From: Spirochaetales bacterium
Lineage (GTDB): Bacteria > Spirochaetota > Spirochaetia > DSM-27196 > SLAA01
NCBI GenBank assembly: GCA_007126415.1
Contig: SLBH01000234.1
Coordinates: forward strand, 1 to 12,409
Length of the DNA: 12,409 nucleotides
Direction: 5' to 3'
The position numbers were made by a program, and so were the translations under genes. The notes beneath the pieces are model-generated. The model saw only the letters and a program-made list of their open reading frames with translations, was not told the origin of the DNA and ran no database searches. Positions 5,848 through 12,409 of the stretch are shown here, piece by piece; within the stretch, counting starts at the first letter, position 1, and every line of letters begins with the position of its first letter.

Positions 5848-6161
5848 CCTTCCACCACAAACTTCAAGGGGTAGCCGTACGTCTTCGCAGCCTTGCGCGC
5901 AAGCGACACCTTGGTGTGAGCGATGTCGTAGGTATACAACCCTACGGTGGCCTTGCCCCCTCGGTGAGCGCTCATCATGATCCGTTCGGCATCCTCGGAG
6001 CTCTTGCGAAATATCTGCATCAGCACCTCGACCACGAACTCGCGTGGGGTGTAGTGATCGTTTAAGACGAGCACCTTGTACATATCGGGCGGCGTAACGC
6101 GTTGATCGGTGCGCTCAACGACCTGTTCATCCCCGCCCGGCGTGCGTGTTGCGTCTCCCAT
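5841..6161 (-). CDS. clpS: ATP-dependent Clp protease adaptor ClpS
   Basis: This 106-residue protein matches ClpS, which delivers N-degron proteins to the ClpAP protease. After a variable N-terminal tail of about 24 residues the core starts at PPDMYKVLVLNDHYTP. The residues that bind the substrate alpha-amino group in E. coli ClpS are at the same numbers here: N34, D35 and H66 (in SAHRGGKA). E. coli M40, which shapes the pocket, is R40 here. The C-terminal GLYTYDIAHTKVSLARKAA helix is typical. The ATG at 6161 is preferred over the in-frame TTG at 6170 because the purine-rich GAAGAGG ends 9 bases before the ATG but abuts the TTG. clpA is not adjacent, so the gene stands alone. Confidence 0.93.
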   Translation of the reverse strand: MGDATRTPGGDEQVVERTDQRVTPPDMYKVLVLNDHYTPREFVVEVLMQIFRKSSEDAERIMMSAHRGGKATVGLYTYDIAHTKVSLARKAAKTYGYPLKFVVEGA

Positions 6162-6188
6162 CTTCTTCAACCTCTTCGTCTCTGCAGC

Positions 6189-6197
6189 ATAATATCA
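6189..6197 (-). promoter_or_regulatory. Extended -10 promoter for clpS
   Basis: The minus strand reads TGATATTAT, a TGN extension plus TATTAT as -10. The predicted start is about 6182, leaving a leader of roughly 20 bases that holds the GAAGAGG ribosome binding site. No good -35 is seen, which fits an extended -10 promoter. The rest of the 6171-6353 gap shows no other convincing signal, including for the divergent transporter gene. Confidence 0.5.
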
Positions 6198-6353
6198 CAC
6201 CGCAACGGGCCGACCGGCCAGTCCCGGCTTCGTACTAGCGGCGTGCGGAAACTATCCTTATATCGGGTCATAGGAGTTGTCGACGATTCCGGCTGCATGG
6301 TACTACTGAAACGCCGAACAGAGCGATCGCTAGAGAAGGCGGGGAGAACGCGT

Positions 6354-8126
6354 ATGGGGGTAGTGTTACAGGTTGCCGGAAGCCTCGGACTGTTTCTTTT
6401 CGGCATGCGTACTATGAGCAACGGCATGCAGCATGCCGCCGGCGATCGTCTGCAGGCGATCCTGAACTACATGACCGGCAATCGCTTCGTTTCGGTGCTC
6501 ACCGGGGTGCTGCTCACGGTCTTGGTGCAGTCCTCTTCGGCCGCAACGGTCATGGTCGTGAGTTTCGTGAACGCCTCGTTGCTGTCTCTGACCCAAGCGG
6601 TTGGGGTCATCATGGGAGCGAACATCGGCACCACCTTAACCGGCTGGCTGGTCGCCGCAATTGGGCTCGACTTCAACGTCGTGGCGGCGGCGCTCCCGGC
6701 GATTGGGTTCGGGGCGGTGCTGGTCTTCGTGCGGCGCTTACGGAGAGTGGCGTACGGCGAGGCGCTGATTGGGTTCGGGATCATTTTCCTGGGGCTTTCG
6801 TTTCTGCGCGACTCGGTACCGGATGTCTCGGAGTTCCCGCATCTGCTTGAGTATCTAACGCAGTTCGGCGGCTACGGACGCCTCTCGATCGTGTTGTTCG
6901 TGGCGGTTGGGGCGGTGCTCACGGTGTTGGTGCAATCCTCCTCGGCCGCGATCGCGATTACGCTCACCGCCGCGTTCGCCGGCTGGATCGACTATCCGAG
7001 CGCCGCGGCAATCATTCTCGGAGAGAACATCGGTACGACAATCACCGCTAATCTTGCTGCGATCGGCGGGAGTCTGTCCGGGCGACGCGCGGCGAGAGCG
7101 CATCTGGTGTTTAACGTAATCGGCGTGGTCTGGATGGTCGCGTTATTCCCGGTGGCGCTACAGATCGTCGATGCGATCATGCCGGGCTCTCCCGAGGTCA
7201 CCGAAGCGGGAGCCTCGGCACTGCCGGCGCATCTCGCGATGTTTCACACGCTGTTCAACGTAACGAATACGCTGCTCTGTGTCGGGTTCGTTCCGCAGTT
7301 CGTTCGGCTCGTAGATCGTGTTACTCCGGGACGCGAAGAGGAGCGCGAGCTCGGTCCCTATCGATTACCGATCGTGCTCGACCAGATTCATCAGAGCCCG
7401 GAGTTCTATCTCGTAGAGGTGCGCAACGAGATCGCGAAACTCGGGGCAATCACCGAGCGGATGTTCACGCGGCTGCGGCGGGTTTTTGAAGGCGACGAGT
7501 ACGAGGCCGACCGAGTTGTCGAGGCGCTTGAGCGCGAGGAGCGATTCACCGACGAGATGCGTGATGAGCTTACCAAGTTTCTTGCGTCTTTCTCGATGGA
7601 AAGTCTTAGCAAGCGGAGCGCGGGCGACGTTACGGCGATGCTTCGGGTAGTGGACGAGCTCGAGAGCATTGCCGACAGCTGCTACAACCTCGCGTTGCTC
7701 GGACAGCGCCGGGCGCGCAAGCGGCTGGAGGTTGACCCAACGGCGCTTCCCGATCTGCTTGCGTATCTTGCACTGGTTTCACGGTTCTTGGTGTTCATTC
7801 GTGAGCATCTCGACGAACGGGTCACCCGTGAGCAGTACCGCGCGGCCCGGGAGCTTGAGACCCAGGTCGACGAAGGGCGTAACCGGCTCAAAAAGGCTGC
7901 CCGCGATAGACTGCAGGGTGGGGGTGATGTTCACACCGAGCTCTTGTTGATCGATATGATCGCGCATCTCGAGCACATCGGCGACTACGCGCTTAACGTC
8001 GCACAAAGCCTTGCTGCTCCCGAGCCCGCAGCCGAGCGCACGGAGTCGGAACCGCCGGAGGGCAAGAAGGCAGCTCCGAAACGCGCTCCGTTCGCCTCCG
8101 AAGCCGGCCGCCGGCAGCACCGGTGA
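6354..8126 (+). CDS. Na+/phosphate cotransporter fused to a PhoU-like domain
   Basis: This 590-residue inner-membrane protein belongs to the NptA/YjbB-type Na+/Pi cotransporter (SLC34-related) family. Two internal repeats carry the signature: QSSSAA at 59-64 with GANIGTT at 88-94, and QSSSAA at 194-199 with GENIGTT at 223-229. About eight membrane segments fill residues 1-320. Residues about 350-560 are charged and helical, with LEREERFTDEMRDELTKFL and HLEHIGDYALNVAQ typical of PhoU-like domains, here cytoplasmic and probably regulatory; the tail is basic. The ATG at 6354 has GGGGAG at 6341-6346, 7 bases upstream, and starts directly with the first membrane helix. The frame is open back to 6102 but that extension runs antisense through clpS and is not believed. 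Direction of transport (uptake or export) is not settled by sequence. Confidence 0.92.
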   Translation: MGVVLQVAGSLGLFLFGMRTMSNGMQHAAGDRLQAILNYMTGNRFVSVLTGVLLTVLVQSSSAATVMVVSFVNASLLSLTQAVGVIMGANIGTTLTGWLVAAIGLDFNVVAAALPAIGFGAVLVFVRRLRRVAYGEALIGFGIIFLGLSFLRDSVPDVSEFPHLLEYLTQFGGYGRLSIVLFVAVGAVLTVLVQSSSAAIAITLTAAFAGWIDYPSAAAIILGENIGTTITANLAAIGGSLSGRRAARAHLVFNVIGVVWMVALFPVALQIVDAIMPGSPEVTEAGASALPAHLAMFHTLFNVTNTLLCVGFVPQFVRLVDRVTPGREEERELGPYRLPIVLDQIHQSPEFYLVEVRNEIAKLGAITERMFTRLRRVFEGDEYEADRVVEALEREERFTDEMRDELTKFLASFSMESLSKRSAGDVTAMLRVVDELESIADSCYNLALLGQRRARKRLEVDPTALPDLLAYLALVSRFLVFIREHLDERVTREQYRAARELETQVDEGRNRLKKAARDRLQGGGDVHTELLLIDMIAHLEHIGDYALNVAQSLAAPEPAAERTESEPPEGKKAAPKRAPFASEAGRRQHR

Positions 8127-8128
8127 TC

Positions 8129-8163
8129 GAGCGGTCGCGAGCGCCGACGACCGGGCTCTTTCT
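8129..8163 (+). terminator. Intrinsic terminator after the phosphate transporter
   Basis: GAGC (8129-8132) and GGTCG (8133-8137) pair with CGACC (8148-8152) and GCTC (8155-8158), with a two-G bulge and a 10-base loop. The short T-rich run TTTCT (8159-8163) follows. It lies two bases after the stop codon, between two convergent genes. Confidence 0.65.
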
Positions 8164-8175
8164 ACGGATTGGGTG

Positions 8176-8682
8176 CTATGCCTTTTGTGCGGTGGCGGCG
8201 GTGCCGCCGGGTTGGTGTTCGCAGTAGTCGCAGTCACGCTCGGCGTGGCTGCAGAAGTAACCGAGCCTCTCGTTCCAATGCACTTTCTCAAACGGGCATG
8301 TTTCGTAGTAGCGGACGAACTGCAGAAGGCGATCGAACACCACCTCGGAAACGCGATGCTCCATCTGGCATGCCTCGGCCTCGGCGGTCTCCTGATCGAC
8401 TCCCAGCACCTTGATGAAGAACTCCTTCAGCGCTCGGTACTTTTCAACGATGTGCTCGGCAACCGTGGCGCCTTCCTCGGTCAGGGTGATGAGGTCGTAG
8501 GGTGCGTAGTTGATCAAGCCTTTCTTGGAAAGCGTACGTAGGGCTCCGGTGACCGACGCATTGATCACACCCAGTTCGTGCGCGATATCGGTGACCCGTG
8601 CCGCCTTCTTGCGTTGCTCGATGACGTAGATCGCCTTGAGGTACATCTCGAGACTCTCGCTTAACGAATGCTCACTCGACAT
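8176..8682 (-). CDS. DtxR-family metal-dependent regulator with cysteine-rich C-terminal tail
   Basis: This 168-residue protein has the DtxR winged-helix (about 7-75) and dimerisation domain (about 76-128) but no SH3-like domain. By alignment by eye its regulatory metal site matches iron-type DtxR/IdeR: M13, C105, E108 and H109 (ACQMEH) correspond to DtxR Met10, Cys102, Glu105 and His106. The ancillary site is lost: Y82, K86 and E101 stand where DtxR has His79, Glu83 and His98. After residue 128 comes a tail with C129, C144, C151 and C154 plus H135, H146 and H156, which could bind a metal. It is the second DtxR paralogue in the window, 2.3 kb from the first. The ATG at 8682 has no Shine-Dalgarno and lies close to a possible promoter. 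Its targets are unknown; an iron-responsive role is inferred. Confidence 0.88.
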   Translation of the reverse strand: MSSEHSLSESLEMYLKAIYVIEQRKKAARVTDIAHELGVINASVTGALRTLSKKGLINYAPYDLITLTEEGATVAEHIVEKYRALKEFFIKVLGVDQETAEAEACQMEHRVSEVVFDRLLQFVRYYETCPFEKVHWNERLGYFCSHAERDCDYCEHQPGGTAATAQKA

Positions 8683-8688
8683 GGCAAT

Positions 8689-8718
8689 AGCTTACGCCGG
8701 TTGTCGTGCAGGTGTCAA
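8689..8718 (-). promoter_or_regulatory. Possible promoter of the second DtxR-family gene
   Basis: On the minus strand TTGACA (8718-8713), an 18-base spacer and TAAGCT (8694-8689) can be read. The -35 is perfect and the -10 weak (three of six). The predicted transcription start falls at about 8682, the first base of the ATG, so the transcript would be leaderless. Confidence 0.4.
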
Positions 8719-8763
8719 CGAAAGCGCGAAGTGAGCGTGCGAAGGGAGCGATCCCGAGTACAA

Positions 8764-8907
8764 ATGAGCGACCGGTACACGCGACGGCTACACCGTGAAA
8801 AGCGTGCGCGACACGCCTACTTTATGCTACTGATATTTTTCGTGTGTTGCATATTTTTCGGTTTCGAGGGGATTCTCACCCTTGCGCGAGCCTTGGAGCT
8901 CGGATAG
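8764..8907 (+). CDS. Small single-pass membrane protein, unknown function
   Basis: This 47-residue ORF has a strongly basic N-terminus (RYTRRLHREKRARHAY) followed by one hydrophobic helix, FMLLIFFVCCIFFGF, and a short tail EGILTLARALELG. That is the layout of a small inner-membrane protein with its N-terminus in the cytoplasm. The ATG at 8764 is assumed; AGGGAG lies near 8742 but is too far to be a good ribosome binding site, and in-frame GTG codons at 8731 and 8737 are alternatives. It ends 33 bases before the acyl-CoA synthetase gene and probably shares its transcript. I do not recognise a family. The clear TM segment and operon-like spacing argue that it is real. Confidence 0.55.
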   Translation: MSDRYTRRLHREKRARHAYFMLLIFFVCCIFFGFEGILTLARALELG

Positions 8908-8940
8908 AGTCGAAAGAAGCACTGCAGATTAGGAGAGTTC

Positions 8941-10704
8941 ATGTCACGAGATCGCGAACCATGGCGATTCCTCGACCAGTATCGTGGATCGCATTTCACC
9001 GGCGAGTGGCCGACCTTGCCACAACTGTTTCGAATAACCACCGAGCGTTATCCCGACCGGCGTTGCTTCTCGATCTACGAGCCCGACAACCTGTTTCTTA
9101 GTTATCGTGAGGCATGGACAGCCATCGTGGCGGTTGCAAGACGGCTGATGCGGGCGGGGGTTAAGCCCGGTGATCTGGTTGCCGTGACCGGCAAGAACTC
9201 GCCGGAGTGGACGGTTGCGTATCTCGCGACGCTGATGGCGGGGGCCACCGTGGTCCCGCTCGACTATCAGCTCAAGAGCGATGAGATCGTCGCGCTGATG
9301 AAGTTTGCAGGCGTTCGGGCGCTTTTCGTCGACGAAGAGAAGTACGACGAGCTAGACCCCAAGAACAAGCTCAAGCTGCGCGAACGCATCTCGCTCGCGA
9401 AAGCAAAGCCGAACTATATCATGGAGATCGTGGCCGACGAGCGCGGGCCTGAGTCGGTCCCGGCCGGCGAAGCGCCGGTCGACGACCTCCCGGGCCTAAC
9501 TCAGACACAGGAACATGACCTTGCCGCGATCCTGTTCACCTCGGGAACCACCGGGAACCAGAAGGGGGTCATGCTCACGCACCACAACTTCGTGAGCGAC
9601 TGTTTTCTCGCGCAAGAGAAGATGAACATCCTCGTCGACGACGTGTTCTACGCTCTTTTGCCGCTGCATCATTCCTACTGCATGCTCGCGGTCTTCATCG
9701 AGGCGATCTCTGTCGGTTGCGAGGTGGTGTTTGCCAAGAAACTCGTGGTGAACCAGATACTGAAGGACCTCAATCAAGGGCAGGTCACGATGTTTCTCGC
9801 GATCCCAATGCTGTTCAACAAGATGCTGAAGGGGCTCATGCGGGGCGTGCGCGAGAAGGGCGTTGTGGTATACGGTATCGTACGTGCTCTCATGGAGATC
9901 TCGGGCGCGGTCAAGAAGACCTTGGGCGTCAATCCGGGAAAGGTGCTGTTCAAGGGTATCCGTGCCAAACTCTCGCTCGACAGCAACCGCATCTGTATCT
10001 GCGGCGGCGGCCCGCTTCCGAGCACAACCTTCAAAGCCTTCAACCAACTTGGCGTCGATTTCGTCCAGGGCTACGGCTTGACCGAGACCTCACCGATTCT
10101 CACGCTCAATCCGGTTGACCATTACAAGGAGCAGTCGGTTGGTCAGGTTGTAGTAGGGGTCGAGATGCGCATCGATCAGCCCGATGAGCGCGGCAACGGC
10201 GAGATCGTGGTGAAGGGTCCGATGGTGATGCAAGGCTACTACAAGAACGAACGGGCGACCGCGGAGGCCTTCACCGAAGACGGCTGGTTGCGAACCGGCG
10301 ACGTCGGGTATCTGGACCACGAGAACTACCTCTACCTTACCGGCCGCAAGAAATCGATGATCGTGACCGAAGGCGGTAAGAATGTGTTTCCCGAGGAGAT
10401 CGAAGACCATTTTCAGTTATACGACGAGCTCGAACAGATCATGGTGCGTGGATACCTCAAGAACGAGCAGATGCGAACCGAGGGGATCGAGGCGCTGGTC
10501 TATCCCAATTACGAATTCTTCAAGACCGCCGGTGCAGCCGGAGAAGCCGCGACTGCCGAGGAGATCAAAGCTCGGGTCGACGAGATCATCGCCGAGGTTA
10601 ATCGCGATCTCATGCCGTATAAGCGAATCGAGCGCATCGAGATTCTCGAGGAACCAATGGAGATGACCACTACCAAGAAGGTGAAACGACACAAGGTGGG
10701 GTGA
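8941..10704 (+). CDS. Long-chain acyl-CoA synthetase (AMP-forming)
   Basis: This 587-residue enzyme belongs to the ANL superfamily and activates a carboxylic acid, probably a long-chain fatty acid, to its CoA thioester through an acyl-AMP. Visible motifs are the P-loop TSGTTGNQKG (200-209), GYGLTET (377-383) that binds the adenylate, TGD (452-454) in GWLRTGDVGYLD, the hinge segment LTGRKKSMIVTEGGKNVFPEEIE, and near the end TTTKKVKR, where K580 aligns with the catalytic lysine of the A10 motif. Length fits bacterial long-chain synthetases and is longer than CaiC-type ligases. The ATG at 8941 has AGGAG at 8931-8935, 5 bases upstream. The BCCT transporter gene starts 10 bases after its stop. Chain-length preference cannot be read from sequence by eye. 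Confidence 0.92.
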   Translation: MSRDREPWRFLDQYRGSHFTGEWPTLPQLFRITTERYPDRRCFSIYEPDNLFLSYREAWTAIVAVARRLMRAGVKPGDLVAVTGKNSPEWTVAYLATLMAGATVVPLDYQLKSDEIVALMKFAGVRALFVDEEKYDELDPKNKLKLRERISLAKAKPNYIMEIVADERGPESVPAGEAPVDDLPGLTQTQEHDLAAILFTSGTTGNQKGVMLTHHNFVSDCFLAQEKMNILVDDVFYALLPLHHSYCMLAVFIEAISVGCEVVFAKKLVVNQILKDLNQGQVTMFLAIPMLFNKMLKGLMRGVREKGVVVYGIVRALMEISGAVKKTLGVNPGKVLFKGIRAKLSLDSNRICICGGGPLPSTTFKAFNQLGVDFVQGYGLTETSPILTLNPVDHYKEQSVGQVVVGVEMRIDQPDERGNGEIVVKGPMVMQGYYKNERATAEAFTEDGWLRTGDVGYLDHENYLYLTGRKKSMIVTEGGKNVFPEEIEDHFQLYDELEQIMVRGYLKNEQMRTEGIEALVYPNYEFFKTAGAAGEAATAEEIKARVDEIIAEVNRDLMPYKRIERIEILEEPMEMTTTKKVKRHKVG

Positions 10705-10714
10705 AACGCAGATC

Positions 10715-12409
10715 ATGAGTGACGAAGTTAAGAACGTTTCGGCCGAAGCCGCAGAGCCTGAGGACGAGCAGAAGTGGTACAGCATCGACGTGCACCCGTG
10801 GGTGTTCTTCATCTCGGCCGCGATCATCATAGGATCGGTGTTGTTCACGATCGTGAACCACGAAAACGTGCTCGGGTTGTTCGAGCAGCTCCAGCTCCTG
10901 ATTTCCGTGACGGCCGGTTGGTTTCTGATACTGACAATGAACATCATTCTCGTGTTCGTTCTCGCGCTCCTGATCGGCCGCTTCGGTGATGTGCGCCTCG
11001 GGGGCGAGTACGCCTTACCCGAGTTCACAACGCGGGCTTGGTTCGCGATGCTGTTCAGCGCCGGTATGGGAATCGGGCTGCTGTTCTACGGCGTGGCGGA
11101 GCCGATGTTTCACTTTGTGGCCTCGCCCCTGGCCGAGCCCGGTACTCCTGAAGCGGCGCGCGTCGCGATGGATCTGACGTTTCTGCACTGGGGCCTCCAC
11201 CCGTGGGCGGTGTACTCAATGGTCGGCCTCTCGCTCGCGTTCTTCTGTTTCAACAAAGGGCTTCCGCTCTCGATCCGGTCGGTGTTCTATCCGGTGCTCG
11301 GGGAGCGTATCTACGGCCCGGTCGGGAACTTCATCGATATTCTCGCTACCGTCGCTACCTTGTTCGGCGTTGCCACTTCGCTGGGGTTGGGGGTTCAACA
11401 GGTTAACGCCGGGCTCGATCACCTCTTCGGCATTGGTCAGAGTCCCGGGATACAGGTGGCGCTGATCGCCGGTATCACCGCGCTCGCAACCTGGTCGGTA
11501 GTTATGGGGCTCAAGGCCGGCATCCGTCGGTTGTCCGAGATTAACCTGTTGTTGGCGGTGGTGTTGCTGTTGTTCGTGTTGGTGCTTGGGCCAACCTTGT
11601 TCATCTTGAACGCGTTCGGAGAGAACATCGGGTACTATCTGCAACATCTGCCCCAGCTCTCTACCTGGAACGAGACCTACGAGGCGACAAACTGGCAGCA
11701 CGGCTGGACGGTGTTTTACTGGGGATGGTGGATCGCGTGGTCACCGTTTGTCGGAATGTTTATCGCGCGGGTTTCCTATGGACGCACCATTCGCGAGTTC
11801 ATTCTCGGCGTCTTGTTCGTCCCTACCTTGATTACGTTCTTGTGGATCACGGTGTTCGGTAACAGCGCGCTACACATCGACCTCCTGGGAGGCGGCGGCA
11901 TGGCCGAAGCGGTGCAGGAGAATATTCCGGTTGCGCTCTTTCTGCTGTTCGAGAACTTTCCGTTGTCCGAGGTAATCTCAGGACTTGCCGTGCTCGTAAT
12001 CGTTACTTTTTTCGTGACCTCATCAGACTCGGGCTCGATGGTGATCGATATCATTACCGCGGGCGGAAACCCCGATCCGCCGCTGTTACAGCGCCTGTTC
12101 TGGGCGATCTTGGAGGGCGTGGTGGCCGCAACGCTACTCGTCGGAGGCGGCTTGGTCGCGTTGCAGACCGCGGCAATCGCTACCGGACTACCGTTCGCGG
12201 CGGTTCTGCTGTTTATGTGTTACAGCCTGCACCGCGGGTTGTCGCAGTACTCCGGCCCTCAGGGATTCAAACTCGCTCCGTATGAACATGGGCGTAAGTT
12301 GACGACAACCGTAAGCTATCCGGCGTCCTCCGCACCGGCTACCTTCGGCCGCAGGCGGTTCTTGACGGGCCGCACGAAGCCGAAGCGGTCGCCCGGAGGT
12401 GAGAAATGA
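10715..12409 (+). CDS. BCCT-family betaine/carnitine/choline transporter
   Basis: This 564-residue membrane carrier imports a trimethylammonium compound, most likely glycine betaine as compatible solute. It has about 12 membrane helices. The glycine-rich GMGIG (117-121) in GMGIGLLFYGVAEP equals that of Na+-coupled BetP, not the GMGID form of H+-coupled choline carriers. The family signature YWGWWIAWSPFVGMF contains W338, W339 and W342, aligning with the BetP aromatic box W373, W374 and W377. After the last helix comes a basic tail of about 55 residues (RRRFLTGRTKPKRSP), which in BetP-like proteins senses osmotic state. The ATG at 10715 is 10 bases after the synthetase stop, with only the distant GGTGGGG as ribosome binding site, suggesting coupled translation. 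The stop codon is the last three bases of the window, so the gene is complete. Confidence 0.93.
   Translation: MSDEVKNVSAEAAEPEDEQKWYSIDVHPWVFFISAAIIIGSVLFTIVNHENVLGLFEQLQLLISVTAGWFLILTMNIILVFVLALLIGRFGDVRLGGEYALPEFTTRAWFAMLFSAGMGIGLLFYGVAEPMFHFVASPLAEPGTPEAARVAMDLTFLHWGLHPWAVYSMVGLSLAFFCFNKGLPLSIRSVFYPVLGERIYGPVGNFIDILATVATLFGVATSLGLGVQQVNAGLDHLFGIGQSPGIQVALIAGITALATWSVVMGLKAGIRRLSEINLLLAVVLLLFVLVLGPTLFILNAFGENIGYYLQHLPQLSTWNETYEATNWQHGWTVFYWGWWIAWSPFVGMFIARVSYGRTIREFILGVLFVPTLITFLWITVFGNSALHIDLLGGGGMAEAVQENIPVALFLLFENFPLSEVISGLAVLVIVTFFVTSSDSGSMVIDIITAGGNPDPPLLQRLFWAILEGVVAATLLVGGGLVALQTAAIATGLPFAAVLLFMCYSLHRGLSQYSGPQGFKLAPYEHGRKLTTTVSYPASSAPATFGRRRFLTGRTKPKRSPGGEK

Noticed and set aside
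6102..6353. 84-residue N-terminal extension of the phosphate transporter
   Set aside because: It is antisense to the start of clpS, has no family-like sequence, and the ATG at 6354 has a well-placed GGGGAG and begins exactly at the first membrane helix.
8011..8541. Plus-strand open frame (176 codons) over the end of the transporter and the second DtxR gene
   Set aside because: It is antisense to a well-supported DtxR protein and passes through the intrinsic terminator at 8129-8163.
8941..10704. CaiC-type crotonobetaine/carnitine CoA ligase
   Set aside because: The neighbouring BCCT gene suggests it, but the 587-residue length and the TTTKKVKR end fit long-chain acyl-CoA synthetases better; left as a hypothesis in the findings.

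Overview
The window looks like a chromosomal segment from a free-living spirochaete (Spirochaetota). The main pointers are two tandem genes for FlaA, the sheath protein of spirochaetal periplasmic flagella, and a metal-transport operon (ATPase, permease, DtxR-type repressor) that resembles the tro locus of Treponema. The DNA is GC-rich throughout with fairly even codon use. I see no insertion sequence, prophage, CRISPR array, tRNA or rRNA. A genus cannot be named from this alone.

Layout. (1) 1-1000: the 3' end of one flaA-like gene, then a complete flaA paralogue, then a structured 3' region ending in a clear intrinsic terminator. (2) 1019-2203: a soluble histidine kinase with an N-terminal cyclic-nucleotide-binding domain; no response regulator lies beside it. 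(3) 2223-3029, minus strand: a TatD-family metal-dependent nuclease. (4) 3030-3283: a 254-base divergent intergenic region with two short tandem repeats, a good promoter, and three regularly spaced alternating GCAGT/ACTGC half-sites just after the -10. (5) 3284-5823: a three-gene operon for an ABC Mn/Zn/Fe-type importer ATPase, its membrane permease and a DtxR/MntR-like repressor. (6) 5841-6161, minus: ClpS. (7) 6354-8126: a Na+/phosphate cotransporter fused to a PhoU-like domain. (8) 8176-8682, minus: a second DtxR-family regulator with a cysteine-rich tail. (9) 8764-12409: a small predicted membrane protein, a long-chain acyl-CoA synthetase and a BCCT-type betaine/carnitine/choline transporter, all in one direction. 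No stretch above 300 bases lacks a gene.

Themes. The strongest is metal homeostasis: two DtxR-family repressors whose metal sites look complementary, one with a Mn-like glutamate at the regulatory site and one with the Met/Cys/Glu/His set of DtxR. An operator-like array sits at the promoter of the transporter operon. The rest is housekeeping and nutrient handling: motility sheath, signalling, N-degron proteolysis, phosphate uptake, fatty-acid activation and compatible-solute uptake. I do not see a clearly novel multi-gene system. The observations most worth following up are the operator array, the paired repressors, the layered RNA structure before the kinase gene, and possible leaderless transcripts on the minus strand.
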